DNA from: Paludibacteraceae bacterium
GTDB lineage: Bacteria; Bacteroidota; Bacteroidia; Bacteroidales; Paludibacteraceae
Direction of reading: 5' to 3'
Assembly (NCBI GenBank): GCA_017471285.1
Contig: JAFUUZ010000039.1
Location: 1-41,080 of the forward strand
Length of the DNA: 41,080 nt
Shown here: positions 24,592-32,875 of the stretch, piece by piece
Numbering within the stretch: position 1 is the first letter of the stretch
Layout of the letters: every line of letters starts with the position of its first letter
Made by a program: the position numbers and the translations under genes
Notes under the pieces: generated by a model
What the model saw: only the letters and a program-made list of their open reading frames with translations
Told to the model about the DNA's origin: nothing
Database searches by the model: none

Positions 24592-27500
24592 ATGAAGAAA
24601 TTTCTGACATTAGTTGTCGCGATGGCAATGGTCATCCCTTCGATGGCTATCGGCCGTAACGACGGCTTAACCAAAGCCAATGCTATTGACTTTGATTGGG
24701 ACAATGGGGTAGAGCATGTAAGCGGTACCAAATGGTACCGGGTGGACCTCGCTCCTCTCTATGAGGAAGAGAGCCCCTCTCTTACATTGTATCTGACTAA
24801 TCCCAGCAACGCAGTTGGTACTTCGGTAGATGTAAGTATGCAGGCTACTGTAGCCGGACAGTCGGAGTCGAAAGACTATACGATTGCTGCCCGTCAATAC
24901 AAGACCTACACAGCCAATGCCACTTCGCTGGTTCGTATGAAACAGACGGAGATCTATCTGACACTTACATCCACCGGAAAAATCAAACTGAGTGCAAAAG
25001 TGTTTGAGACTGCCGATCTGGATGAGACCTGTAAGGATGCCCGTACCCTCGCATGGGGTACTGTAACAACCCAGGCTCCGAGTTATTCGGCATGGTGGAA
25101 AGTGAGCCTGAAGCCCATCAAGGATGCGGCTGATCAGGATGCCAAAATCACAATCACCAACACCGGCTCAAAGACTGTGAACCTGAAAGTAGGTCAGTCT
25201 CTCGACTGTCCGTCATCCGGTGTGACCAAGCGTGAGTACACACTCGCTGCCGGCGAATCAGTGATCAACACTATTCCGCGCAGCATGATCGCTTCGGTGC
25301 AACCGGATGAACTCTATTTCGGTATCGAGAACGTGGAGTCGGAGATCTCTATCAAGGTGGAGAAAGTGGCTCAACCCGCTACGCCGGTTATCCCGAGTAC
25401 CGGCATCAGTTGGACTGATCTGAGCGTAACAGACACTATCGAGCCTCTGGGCGCAGGAACTCATTATTTCCGCGTCAAGGTATCAGAGATGGATGCGTTC
25501 AACAAGTATGAGCCGGAGTTTACCTACCGCAACGCAGGTGCCGGCAACGCTACCGTTTCCGTCAAGATGGCGTTCGAACTGCCGTCCTACGGTACCAGTG
25601 ATGCTATTTACGAACTCGCCCCGGGTGAGGAAGAGATCGTGGTGTACAAGAAGAACATGCTCGAGGGTATGGAAGGCGTAGAGTACATCTACCTGGTAAC
25701 CGAAGTAACGGGCGATGTGAACTTCTACGGACGTTACAAACACGTACGCGAAGGTAAGGCTTGTAAGACCAATATCGATTTCAACTGGGAAACCGGTAAT
25801 AGCCAGGAAGCTCGTACTACCCAATGGTATGCTGTAGATCTTACTGCGGCTAAGGCTGCTACGAAAGATGTAATCGTCTACGTTCAGAACCTGAATACCG
25901 CAGCGGCTGCTACGGTAAAAGCATCGATGGCTTTCTCCTGCCCGTATATCGATCTCCAGGAAATCACGCGTTCGGTAGCTGCGGGCGCTACGATCAACCA
26001 TCGTCTGGCTTATTCTACCTATGCAATGATGTCCGATACCGTATGGATCGGTTTGGAAACCAACCAGGATATTCAGTTCTGGGCAGATACCGTAGATGCA
26101 GAACTGAACGCAGTAGTGGATTCGCTCTGTCTCCAGGCAGTTGATTTCAACTGGGAAGAGGGAGTGCTCCAGAAAGCAGACACTACCGTATGGTATCGTA
26201 TCGACATGACGCAGGTGCGTGATCTCGCAGCTAAGTTCCCGACCGTATTCGTACAGAATATGAGCAGCACGGGTGCCGCTGTTATCACGGCTGAGTTGTC
26301 GCTTGAGTGCCCGGATTCAATCAAGAACGAAGTCCGCACTAAAACGATTGCTGCTAACGAATCGTACAGCAAACAACTCTCGCGTAACCTGTTTGAGAAT
26401 ATCAAGAGCGACGAAGTGTTCCTTAAGGTTCATTCTACCCAGCAGATCTCGCTGCAGATTCGTTTGACCGAAGCGGCAGAAGGTAGCGATTGCTCGTCTG
26501 CTATTCCGTTCAACTGGGTTTCCGGTAACACGCAGGCGGCTAACGCCAACCTCTGGTATTCCGTTGATCTGCGTGACGTAATGAAACGCGGTAACGATCT
26601 CCGTCTCCATTTGCTGAATAAAGACAATACTGCCGGCAAGGGTGTTATCCAACTCTCCTACGAGTGCCCGGTAATGGCTGCTCCTTCTATCAGGAACTTC
26701 AACCTTGCTGCTCATGGAGAAAAATCGGCCACCATCCAGAATAGTGCGCTTGAGACACTGGAAGACAGTATCGTGTATGTAAACGTACAAGGTACCACTG
26801 CTCTTCGTTTCTGGGCGGACACGCTGCCTCTTGCGCCGTTTGACACAATTTATGGCGCTACTCCGCTTGTCAAACTGGAGTGGGACAGCACTTATACGCA
26901 GACCCAAGATACCGTATGGTATATCATCCCGAAATCGGAGATTGACAAAGTCAATAATAAGGAAGACAAGGTGAAACCGGTAGCACACTTGTGGAATATC
27001 GGTGCGGCTGAGAATACCTACAAAGTAGAGGCTGCTTTCGCATTCCCGATTGTGAAGAACATGATGACCAAGAGCCAGAAACTGGCTGCTGGCAAGCATT
27101 TCTCGGATACCATTCCGGCAAGTACGTTTGAGCAGTTCCTGAAGAAAGACTCAATCATTGTTCGCGTAACCCGTCCGGTAGGAAGTGGTAACTTCCAATT
27201 CAGAGCGGAACTGGTGAAAGCGTTCAGCGGTAATACCCGCAATGATGCTCTCCCGATTCGCATGAACGAGGCTTATAGCCAATCCGCTAATACGGAGATG
27301 TGGTACAAACTGAATACCGCAGACCTCAAGAAAGACAAGGATCTGTACAACAAAGTACTGCGAGTAACGGGTAAGAACGCCGGCAACGGCGACGCCAAAG
27401 TGAGTGTGGCTGTTTACGAAGGCTTGCTCTCCGAGACTGACCTTATAGATAAATTCGGCTTGAGCGACTATCGCGAGCGCACGATTAAGAAAGGTCAAGG

Positions 27501-30500
27501 CAAAACGCACAATGTACCGGCTCAGGCTGTATATGGCCTCGGTGATGTAGAACTCTATATCAAGGTGCGCACTACCGACTCCCTCTATTTCGCTACCAAA
27601 TTCAATGGTGAGTATGCGCCTCAAGCTGTTGATCCGGCTCAGGCAGAAGCCAAACTGCTGGTTCCGAACGTAGAGTACGTAGTTCCGGGTGACAACCAGG
27701 AACACTGGTATATGGTATGTATCCCGATGATCCAGAATAACTATATCTACACCGCTGCCAGCACACTTGATTATGAGTTGAACGGCACAGCAACGATCGA
27801 AGGCACCTTCACGTTCCAGGATGAGATGGATTGCAAGATGCCGGTTCGTAAGCGCACAATCAACAAGAGCGGTGGATACCACAAAGGCTCCAAGCCGCTT
27901 AGCGAACTGGTGAATAAGGCCATCAAGCGCGTCACCAACCGCAATTTCGATGTATCTACATTCCAAGAGGCCTTTGTGGACAGTATGCTGCACCGTTATA
28001 TTACCAGCGATTCTATCACCGGTTACATCCGTATCAAGACGGATAACGACCTGAAGGTCAAACTGAATATACCGCAGATCACCGGAGACCAGTGTACCAA
28101 CCCGATGGCATTCGACTGGGAGCATGGTAATGTGAACCCGGCGGGTGCTGACACATGGTATCATGTGGATCTGGATTCGATTATCGTTCCGGATACCTGT
28201 GACCTCCGTCTCCATATTGATAACTGGAGCACAACGGCGGACAACAATCTCAACGCGGATCTCTATTTCGATTGCAATGATCCGGCTACCAAGAGCCAGA
28301 GCTACACCCTGGCAGCAGAAGGCAAGGACTCGATTGATATCGACCGTGACTTCCTCCAGCAACTCGGTTGGGCGGATATGATCATTAATTTCAATTCGGA
28401 CCAAGTAGCTCATATCTGGGCAGAACTGATCCCGAACACGATCCGTGACACACTCTATGATACCATCACGGTATATGTATGCCAGGGCGGTAGTTTCGAG
28501 GATACCATCCGTAATAACTACAAACTGATTGACCCGGTTGAATATTCCATGGAATGGAATGACACCGTTACCTTCCAGGATGGCGTGACGATGAAAGACT
28601 CTGTCATCACCTTCTATCTCCATCCGCTTGTAACGCCGGAGGCTCTTACTGTGGATTCGATGAAGAAACTGGATGCAGCTCCGCTGCTCGTACAAGGTAT
28701 GCAACTCTATGTGGATGCCTCCAACGCAGCGCTGACAGAGTACTATCGTAACCTGGGCGAGAGCGTAGATACGATCACCCGCATTGATACTGCTTACTGG
28801 GCTAAACCGGTTTATAAAGCAAACGGCGACCTGAATACAAGCCGCGAGGATCCGCTGGATCTGACCTCGTATTATCCGAAGGGCAAAGATGCAGACACAC
28901 TCCTGCTTGTCATTGTAAGTGATACTTGCGGCTTCATCTATCGTCAAGATGTAGTATTCCCGGTAGAGGAATATAAGTACACCGCGAAGGGTGATACGCT
29001 CTGTCCTGCTGATTTCAATGCCCTGGCGAAGAACCCGGTTACATTGGCTTGCGCAGCTCCTGTAGCAGACACGCTCGGCTTGCCGCGTTATATCGATACA
29101 ATTGTTACGTACGTATCGCGCACGCTACCCGTTCTTTATGTACAAGGTGAAATCCTTGAGCCGGTCGTAACAAACAGTCTTCCGATAGATACCACCGGTA
29201 CAATCGCTGACCTCCTGACCCAGTTCGCTACAGATGCAGACGAACTGACCATGGCGGTAACAGGTGCCAAGTGGCAGGTTAACGTAGGCGGTGCATGGCA
29301 GGATATGCCGTATTCCGTAACGCGTTGCGAGACCAGTGTGACCTTGCGTTATATCGTTACTACGGAGTGCGGAGATGAACTCACCAGTGATGACTTCGTC
29401 TATGCGCCCGTGGGTATCCCTGCTGACGTGGCTGATACTGTTGCTGCTGAGTGTGCACCGCTGATGTGGCGTGGACAGAATTGTGATCATACCGGTGATT
29501 ACACCGATATCCAGTACGACGCAGACGGTTGTGAGGAGTTGATCACGACGCTTCATTTCACGCTGCTGGAGCCGACTACAGGCGATACCACCGCTGTTGA
29601 GTGTGACTCGTTCACATGGTACGACGGCGAGCATACAACGAGCGGAGACTTTGAGTTCACGCTTGTGAATGCTGCCGGATGCGACTCTATTGTAACTCTC
29701 CACCTGACGATCAACCACTCCACCATCGGTGATACTACCGCTGTTGAGTGCGACTCGTTCACATGGTACGACGGTGAGCATACAACGAGTGGTGACTACG
29801 AGTTCACGCTGACTAATGCTGCCGGATGCGACTCTGTTGTAACCCTCCACCTGACGATCAATAAATCCGAGGTTGTAACGCTGCCGGATGTAACCGAGTG
29901 TAACCTCTATCGTTGGTCTACTCCGGATATTGATACGCTGATTACCACTTCCGGTTCCTATACGCACGTCTTCCAGACCGTTAACGGCTGTGACTCTACC
30001 GTCACGCTGAACGTAACGATCAACACGCCGTATGTGGATACCCTCGAAGTCCGCGGTTACTATGGCGATCGTATTATCATGATCAACCGTAACCAGATCA
30101 ACGAGATGCCGGGATGGCAACTGGATTCCATTGATAACGGCGAAGGCTATGTGAAGTGGTACCAGATGCTGGGCGCAACGCCGGATCCGACAACGGATAC
30201 ACGCGTCGCTGTCGGCTATTACTACACACTCGAGACTGGTGAACCGATTCCTGCCGGTTCGTACTACGCTACCGTCGAGATCCCTGCTTCCAGTGCAGCT
30301 CTTTGCGGCGCTTTCGGTACGACGGAGGTTTACACGATCGGTGCAGCCGCTCCGGCTCCGGCACTCATCCCGTCACTCGCAAGACCGGGTGAGGAGATTA
30401 AGGTGATCAACCTTGATCCGGAGGTAGAGACTACAATCCGTATCTATACTGCAGAAGGATTGCTGCAGAAGAACTTCACTGTTTCCGGTGAGTCTTCCTT

Positions 30501-30591
30501 CACGATCCAGGCTGCTTACGACAATGGATTCTATCTCGTTGAGCTGATCTCGAACAATCTGAAATCAACCTTACGTTACATTGTTAAATAA
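24592..30591 (+). CDS. Giant T9SS-exported repeat protein (1999 aa)
   Basis: Signal peptide MKKFLTLVVAMAMVIPSMA. About ten modules of roughly 120 residues follow, starting near 32, 148, 272, 392, 514, 638, 758, 885, 1022 and 1166. The best conserved read FDW/FNW-x-x-G-x-x-Q-A-x-T-x-W-Y-x-VDL. A linker region follows, then four GCDS-type repeats at about 1620-1815, two of which are near copies with a 147-base period. The last ~70 residues (TIRIYTAEGLLQKNF to NGFYLVELISNNLKSTLRYIVK) look like a type A T9SS sorting domain, which directs crossing of the outer membrane and is usually cleaved and replaced by an anchor. A surface fibre or adhesin is likely. The PorW/SprE-like gene at 32847 supplies one T9SS component nearby. 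Confidence 0.78.
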   Translation: MKKFLTLVVAMAMVIPSMAIGRNDGLTKANAIDFDWDNGVEHVSGTKWYRVDLAPLYEEESPSLTLYLTNPSNAVGTSVDVSMQATVAGQSESKDYTIAARQYKTYTANATSLVRMKQTEIYLTLTSTGKIKLSAKVFETADLDETCKDARTLAWGTVTTQAPSYSAWWKVSLKPIKDAADQDAKITITNTGSKTVNLKVGQSLDCPSSGVTKREYTLAAGESVINTIPRSMIASVQPDELYFGIENVESEISIKVEKVAQPATPVIPSTGISWTDLSVTDTIEPLGAGTHYFRVKVSEMDAFNKYEPEFTYRNAGAGNATVSVKMAFELPSYGTSDAIYELAPGEEEIVVYKKNMLEGMEGVEYIYLVTEVTGDVNFYGRYKHVREGKACKTNIDFNWETGNSQEARTTQWYAVDLTAAKAATKDVIVYVQNLNTAAAATVKASMAFSCPYIDLQEITRSVAAGATINHRLAYSTYAMMSDTVWIGLETNQDIQFWADTVDAELNAVVDSLCLQAVDFNWEEGVLQKADTTVWYRIDMTQVRDLAAKFPTVFVQNMSSTGAAVITAELSLECPDSIKNEVRTKTIAANESYSKQLSRNLFENIKSDEVFLKVHSTQQISLQIRLTEAAEGSDCSSAIPFNWVSGNTQAANANLWYSVDLRDVMKRGNDLRLHLLNKDNTAGKGVIQLSYECPVMAAPSIRNFNLAAHGEKSATIQNSALETLEDSIVYVNVQGTTALRFWADTLPLAPFDTIYGATPLVKLEWDSTYTQTQDTVWYIIPKSEIDKVNNKEDKVKPVAHLWNIGAAENTYKVEAAFAFPIVKNMMTKSQKLAAGKHFSDTIPASTFEQFLKKDSIIVRVTRPVGSGNFQFRAELVKAFSGNTRNDALPIRMNEAYSQSANTEMWYKLNTADLKKDKDLYNKVLRVTGKNAGNGDAKVSVAVYEGLLSETDLIDKFGLSDYRERTIKKGQGKTHNVPAQAVYGLGDVELYIKVRTTDSLYFATKFNGEYAPQAVDPAQAEAKLLVPNVEYVVPGDNQEHWYMVCIPMIQNNYIYTAASTLDYELNGTATIEGTFTFQDEMDCKMPVRKRTINKSGGYHKGSKPLSELVNKAIKRVTNRNFDVSTFQEAFVDSMLHRYITSDSITGYIRIKTDNDLKVKLNIPQITGDQCTNPMAFDWEHGNVNPAGADTWYHVDLDSIIVPDTCDLRLHIDNWSTTADNNLNADLYFDCNDPATKSQSYTLAAEGKDSIDIDRDFLQQLGWADMIINFNSDQVAHIWAELIPNTIRDTLYDTITVYVCQGGSFEDTIRNNYKLIDPVEYSMEWNDTVTFQDGVTMKDSVITFYLHPLVTPEALTVDSMKKLDAAPLLVQGMQLYVDASNAALTEYYRNLGESVDTITRIDTAYWAKPVYKANGDLNTSREDPLDLTSYYPKGKDADTLLLVIVSDTCGFIYRQDVVFPVEEYKYTAKGDTLCPADFNALAKNPVTLACAAPVADTLGLPRYIDTIVTYVSRTLPVLYVQGEILEPVVTNSLPIDTTGTIADLLTQFATDADELTMAVTGAKWQVNVGGAWQDMPYSVTRCETSVTLRYIVTTECGDELTSDDFVYAPVGIPADVADTVAAECAPLMWRGQNCDHTGDYTDIQYDADGCEELITTLHFTLLEPTTGDTTAVECDSFTWYDGEHTTSGDFEFTLVNAAGCDSIVTLHLTINHSTIGDTTAVECDSFTWYDGEHTTSGDYEFTLTNAAGCDSVVTLHLTINKSEVVTLPDVTECNLYRWSTPDIDTLITTSGSYTHVFQTVNGCDSTVTLNVTINTPYVDTLEVRGYYGDRIIMINRNQINEMPGWQLDSIDNGEGYVKWYQMLGATPDPTTDTRVAVGYYYTLETGEPIPAGSYYATVEIPASSAALCGAFGTTEVYTIGAAAPAPALIPSLARPGEEIKVINLDPEVETTIRIYTAEGLLQKNFTVSGESSFTIQAAYDNGFYLVELISNNLKSTLRYIVK
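29581..29860. repeat. 147-base tandem repeat inside the giant protein gene
   Basis: The stretch starting at 29581 recurs from 29728, 147 bases (49 codons) later, with mostly synonymous differences. Each copy encodes the repeat TAVECDSFTWYDGEHTTSG to CDS-VTLHLTIN. Two more diverged copies flank the pair. The similarity at base level points to fairly recent duplication and a site for repeat-number change. Confidence 0.8.
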
Positions 30592-30592
30592 T

Positions 30593-30599
30593 AGGAGGT
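30593..30599 (+). promoter_or_regulatory. Strong Shine-Dalgarno sequence
   Basis: AGGAGGT lies six bases before the ATG at 30606. Other genes in the window lack anything comparable, in keeping with the phylum. This suggests strong translation of the beta-barrel gene from the shared transcript. Confidence 0.7.
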
Positions 30600-30605
30600 A
30601 GCACT

Positions 30606-32000
30606 ATGAAGACTATAAAATCAATTCTAATTGCAGCCACCCTGATATGCACTTCTTTTGTGTCGACTCTGTCGGCACAAGAGGAGGCTCAAGAAGCTCC
30701 TAAATATGAGTTTGGCGTGGCTATCGGCGACTCCGTAATGATCAGACGCGAGTGCGTTGAGTACAGCACAGGCGAGAGACCTTCTACTTGGGTGTGGGAT
30801 AAGGTTCATACCGTACGCCAGTTGGGTACTAAGAAACACCCGGACGGAGTACTCCTTATGAATATCTATTCATGGATATGCGACACGTGTTTGATTCCTG
30901 TGAATGATCATGCAGAGGAAGCTGCTTCCAAAGCTGCCCAAGAGCAGAAAGAAGAGCGTGAAGCATGGGAGCAAGCCCAGAAATCCGGACAGGATCCTGA
31001 AGCAGCAGCTAAAGCAGCAGCAGAAAAGAAAGCTGCTGAAGAGAAAGCTGCCCAGGAGGCTGCAGCCAAAGCTGCTGCCGAGCAAGCAGCCGCAGAGCAG
31101 GCTGCACGTGAGGCAGAGGAGAAAGCTGCCGCAGAGCAGGCCAAACAGGATTCTATCAAATCGACTCAGAAGTTCAAACACAACTACGACCGCTTCACTA
31201 TCGGCGTGCGCGGCGGTGCTTCGGCGCTCATGCACCATGCTGATAATGACTCCGCTCGTTGGACATGTGGTGGAGACGTCGTTCTCGACCTGCAGTATGC
31301 TCACTATTGGGCAAAAGACGGTCGCCCCGTTGACCTCGGTATTATCGTAGGTCTCGGTATCGGCTATCACCAGAGTGGATTTAGAAAAGACAGCGATCTG
31401 ACTGCGTTCACCAAAGGTACCGTTGACTACACCGTCTATGCAAAGGATGTTAAGGAAACAGACCACCAGCTTCAACTCGAAGTGCCGGTTATGTTCTCTT
31501 TGATCTCCAAAGAAGGTGTGTTCTTCAATATCGGTCCTAAGTTCATGATCCCAGTTTATACGCCGTATAACCAATCGGTTAACCAGGATGAAACCCATAT
31601 CTCGGCTTTCTTCCAGGAGACGGGCGTTACCGTTGTGGACAAGGAGGTAACCGGTGTTTATACCGGCCAACAACCCGAGGAGAAGAACGGCATCCAGTTC
31701 AATATCAATGTGATGCTGACTGCAGAACTTGGTTATGAGTGGATACTGAAGAGCGGTAACTCGCTGGGCCTCGGTGCATATGCTAACTATAGCGTCTATA
31801 ACACATTCAAGAACACTCCGAACGCGGAAGGTCTGTTCAATCTGACCGCTCCGACCGACACGGATAAAGCACACTTGGATGTATTGTCCGCTACGCACGC
31901 ATATGCTAACAAATTGGGATACTTTGATGCAGGTATCAAACTGGCATACCATTTCAACTTCCCGAAGAAGAAACATTTCAGAGATTCCAAACTCTTCTAA
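30606..32000 (+). CDS. Outer-membrane beta-barrel protein with Ala/Lys/Glu-rich linker
   Basis: 464 residues with signal peptide MKTIKSILIAATLICTSFVSTLSA. The N-terminal domain (about 25-100) includes a Trp-rich stretch and Cys residues (SWICDTC). Residues about 102-182 are an Ala/Lys/Glu/Gln helix, probably coiled coil or a periplasm-spanning rod (KAAAEKKAAEEKAA). From about 195 on it has the alternating pattern of a porin-like barrel: RFTIGVRGGASALM, VVLDLQYAHYW, GIIVGLGIGYH, NIGPKFMIPVY and the last strand GYFDAGIKLAYHFNF. It comes 15 bases after the giant T9SS cargo, so it may anchor or assemble that protein. The family is uncertain. Confidence 0.7.
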   Translation: MKTIKSILIAATLICTSFVSTLSAQEEAQEAPKYEFGVAIGDSVMIRRECVEYSTGERPSTWVWDKVHTVRQLGTKKHPDGVLLMNIYSWICDTCLIPVNDHAEEAASKAAQEQKEEREAWEQAQKSGQDPEAAAKAAAEKKAAEEKAAQEAAAKAAAEQAAAEQAAREAEEKAAAEQAKQDSIKSTQKFKHNYDRFTIGVRGGASALMHHADNDSARWTCGGDVVLDLQYAHYWAKDGRPVDLGIIVGLGIGYHQSGFRKDSDLTAFTKGTVDYTVYAKDVKETDHQLQLEVPVMFSLISKEGVFFNIGPKFMIPVYTPYNQSVNQDETHISAFFQETGVTVVDKEVTGVYTGQQPEEKNGIQFNINVMLTAELGYEWILKSGNSLGLGAYANYSVYNTFKNTPNAEGLFNLTAPTDTDKAHLDVLSATHAYANKLGYFDAGIKLAYHFNFPKKKHFRDSKLF

Positions 32001-32003
32001 ATC

Positions 32004-32744
32004 ATGACGATACTATGTATCGAAACTAGTACATCGGTTTGTTCGGCCGCCATCTGCAAGGATGGCGAGCCGATCAAGCAGTGTATATGCCTGGAGGGTA
32101 GCAACCATGCGCGGTTGCTACCTCGCTATATAGAGGAACTGCTCTCGTTTGCGCGGGAGCAGCAACTCTCTATAGACGCGGTCGCGTTGTCCGAAGGACC
32201 GGGCAGTTATACCGGCCTCCGTATTGGTACCTCTACTGCTAAAGGACTATGCTACGGCATGGATATACCTCTTATCCCGGTGCCTACCTTGGCTGTCCTC
32301 TGCGAGGCGGCAAAAGCGCAATCACAAATTACAAATTACAAATCACAAATCACCAATCACCAATCAGCTATTCTGGTGCCTATGATAGATGCCCGGAGGA
32401 TGGAGGTCTATACTACGGATGGCGGAGAGAAAGCACGCGCCGTAGTGGTAGAGAACGAGGAATCAGTCCTTACTCCCTCTCTTGCGGAGAGGGACGGGGA
32501 GAGGTTACCCGTCTATTATTTCGGCGACGGAGCCGCCAAATGCCAATCGGTGCTGACTTCTCCTAACTGGCATTTCATACCCGGAATAGTGCCGGAGGCG
32601 AAGTATATGGGAGGATTAGTCGAAAGTCAAAAGTCGAAAGTAGAAAGCCAAATGATCAGCGGACAGCAATTAGCCTACTACGAACCTTATTATCTCAAAG
32701 AGTTCGTCGCAGCGCAGAGTCATGTAAAAGGATTGAATTCTTAA
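32004..32744 (+). CDS. tsaB: tRNA threonylcarbamoyladenosine biosynthesis protein TsaB
   Basis: 246 residues. TsaB partners with TsaD and TsaE to make the t6A modification at position 37 of ANN-reading tRNAs. Conserved parts are visible: MTILCIETSTSVCSAAI at the start, NHARLLP, and LSEGPGSYTGLRIGTSTAKGLCYGMDIPLIPV at about 62-93. Three repeats are translated inside it: a 42-base heptad array (about residues 107-120, QITNYKSQITNHQS), a palindromic repeat (about 157-169, TPSLAERDGERL) and a second heptad array (about 206-216, ESQKSKVESQM). They all lie beyond the conserved N-terminal core, where loops may tolerate them. It starts four bases after the barrel gene and may be read from the same transcript. 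Confidence 0.88.
   Translation: MTILCIETSTSVCSAAICKDGEPIKQCICLEGSNHARLLPRYIEELLSFAREQQLSIDAVALSEGPGSYTGLRIGTSTAKGLCYGMDIPLIPVPTLAVLCEAAKAQSQITNYKSQITNHQSAILVPMIDARRMEVYTTDGGEKARAVVVENEESVLTPSLAERDGERLPVYYFGDGAAKCQSVLTSPNWHFIPGIVPEAKYMGGLVESQKSKVESQMISGQQLAYYEPYYLKEFVAAQSHVKGLNS
32322..32363. repeat. In-frame heptanucleotide array in tsaB (first)
   Basis: Six perfect units (TCACAAA, TTACAAA, TTACAAA, TCACAAA, TCACCAA, TCACCAA) make 42 bases, 14 codons. The type matches the arrays in both ligase genes at 3786 and 5337, almost 27 kb away. Confidence 0.9.
32474..32510. repeat. Palindromic CCCTC/GAGGG repeat in tsaB
   Basis: A perfect 8-base inverted repeat, TCCCTCTC (32474-32481) and GAGAGGGA (32487-32494), is followed by a GGGGAGAGG arm. 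It is translated in frame. The structure matches the elements at 4690 and 6228. Confidence 0.65.
32618..32652. repeat. In-frame heptanucleotide array in tsaB (second), AGTCGAA type
   Basis: Five units start at 32618 (AGTCGAA, AGTCAAA, AGTCGAA, AGTAGAA, AGCCAAA). The same type, read on the minus strand, is in the M13 peptidase gene at 40651. It is translated as ESQKSKVESQ. Confidence 0.9.
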
Positions 32745-32875
32745 AAATAGTACATTTTATTACGTCCAAATGAGAGCGTGAACTTTTACGACTCACTTAC
32801 GACTCGTTTACGGCTCATTTACGGGACAAGAGCAACTTCATATTTGATGCGGGATATCTTAAAAATAGTACATTT
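32740..32875. repeat. 18-base direct repeats around an 11-base tandem array
   Basis: The 18 bases at 32740-32757 recur unchanged at 32858-32875. Between them are four 11-base units starting at 32785, 32796, 32807 and 32818 (TTTACGACTCA, CTTACGACTCG, TTTACGGCTCA, TTTACGGGACA). The second 18-base copy is coding for the signal peptide of the lipoprotein at 32847. Confidence 0.8.

Noticed and set aside
27151-28947. 598-residue minus-strand open frame
   Set aside because: Antisense to the repeat modules of the giant T9SS cargo. No family features, and the plus-strand frame is well supported.
32778-32846. GTG-initiated extension of the PorW-type lipoprotein
   Set aside because: It would be encoded by the 11-base tandem array and would bury the lipoprotein signal; ATG at 32847 fits better.
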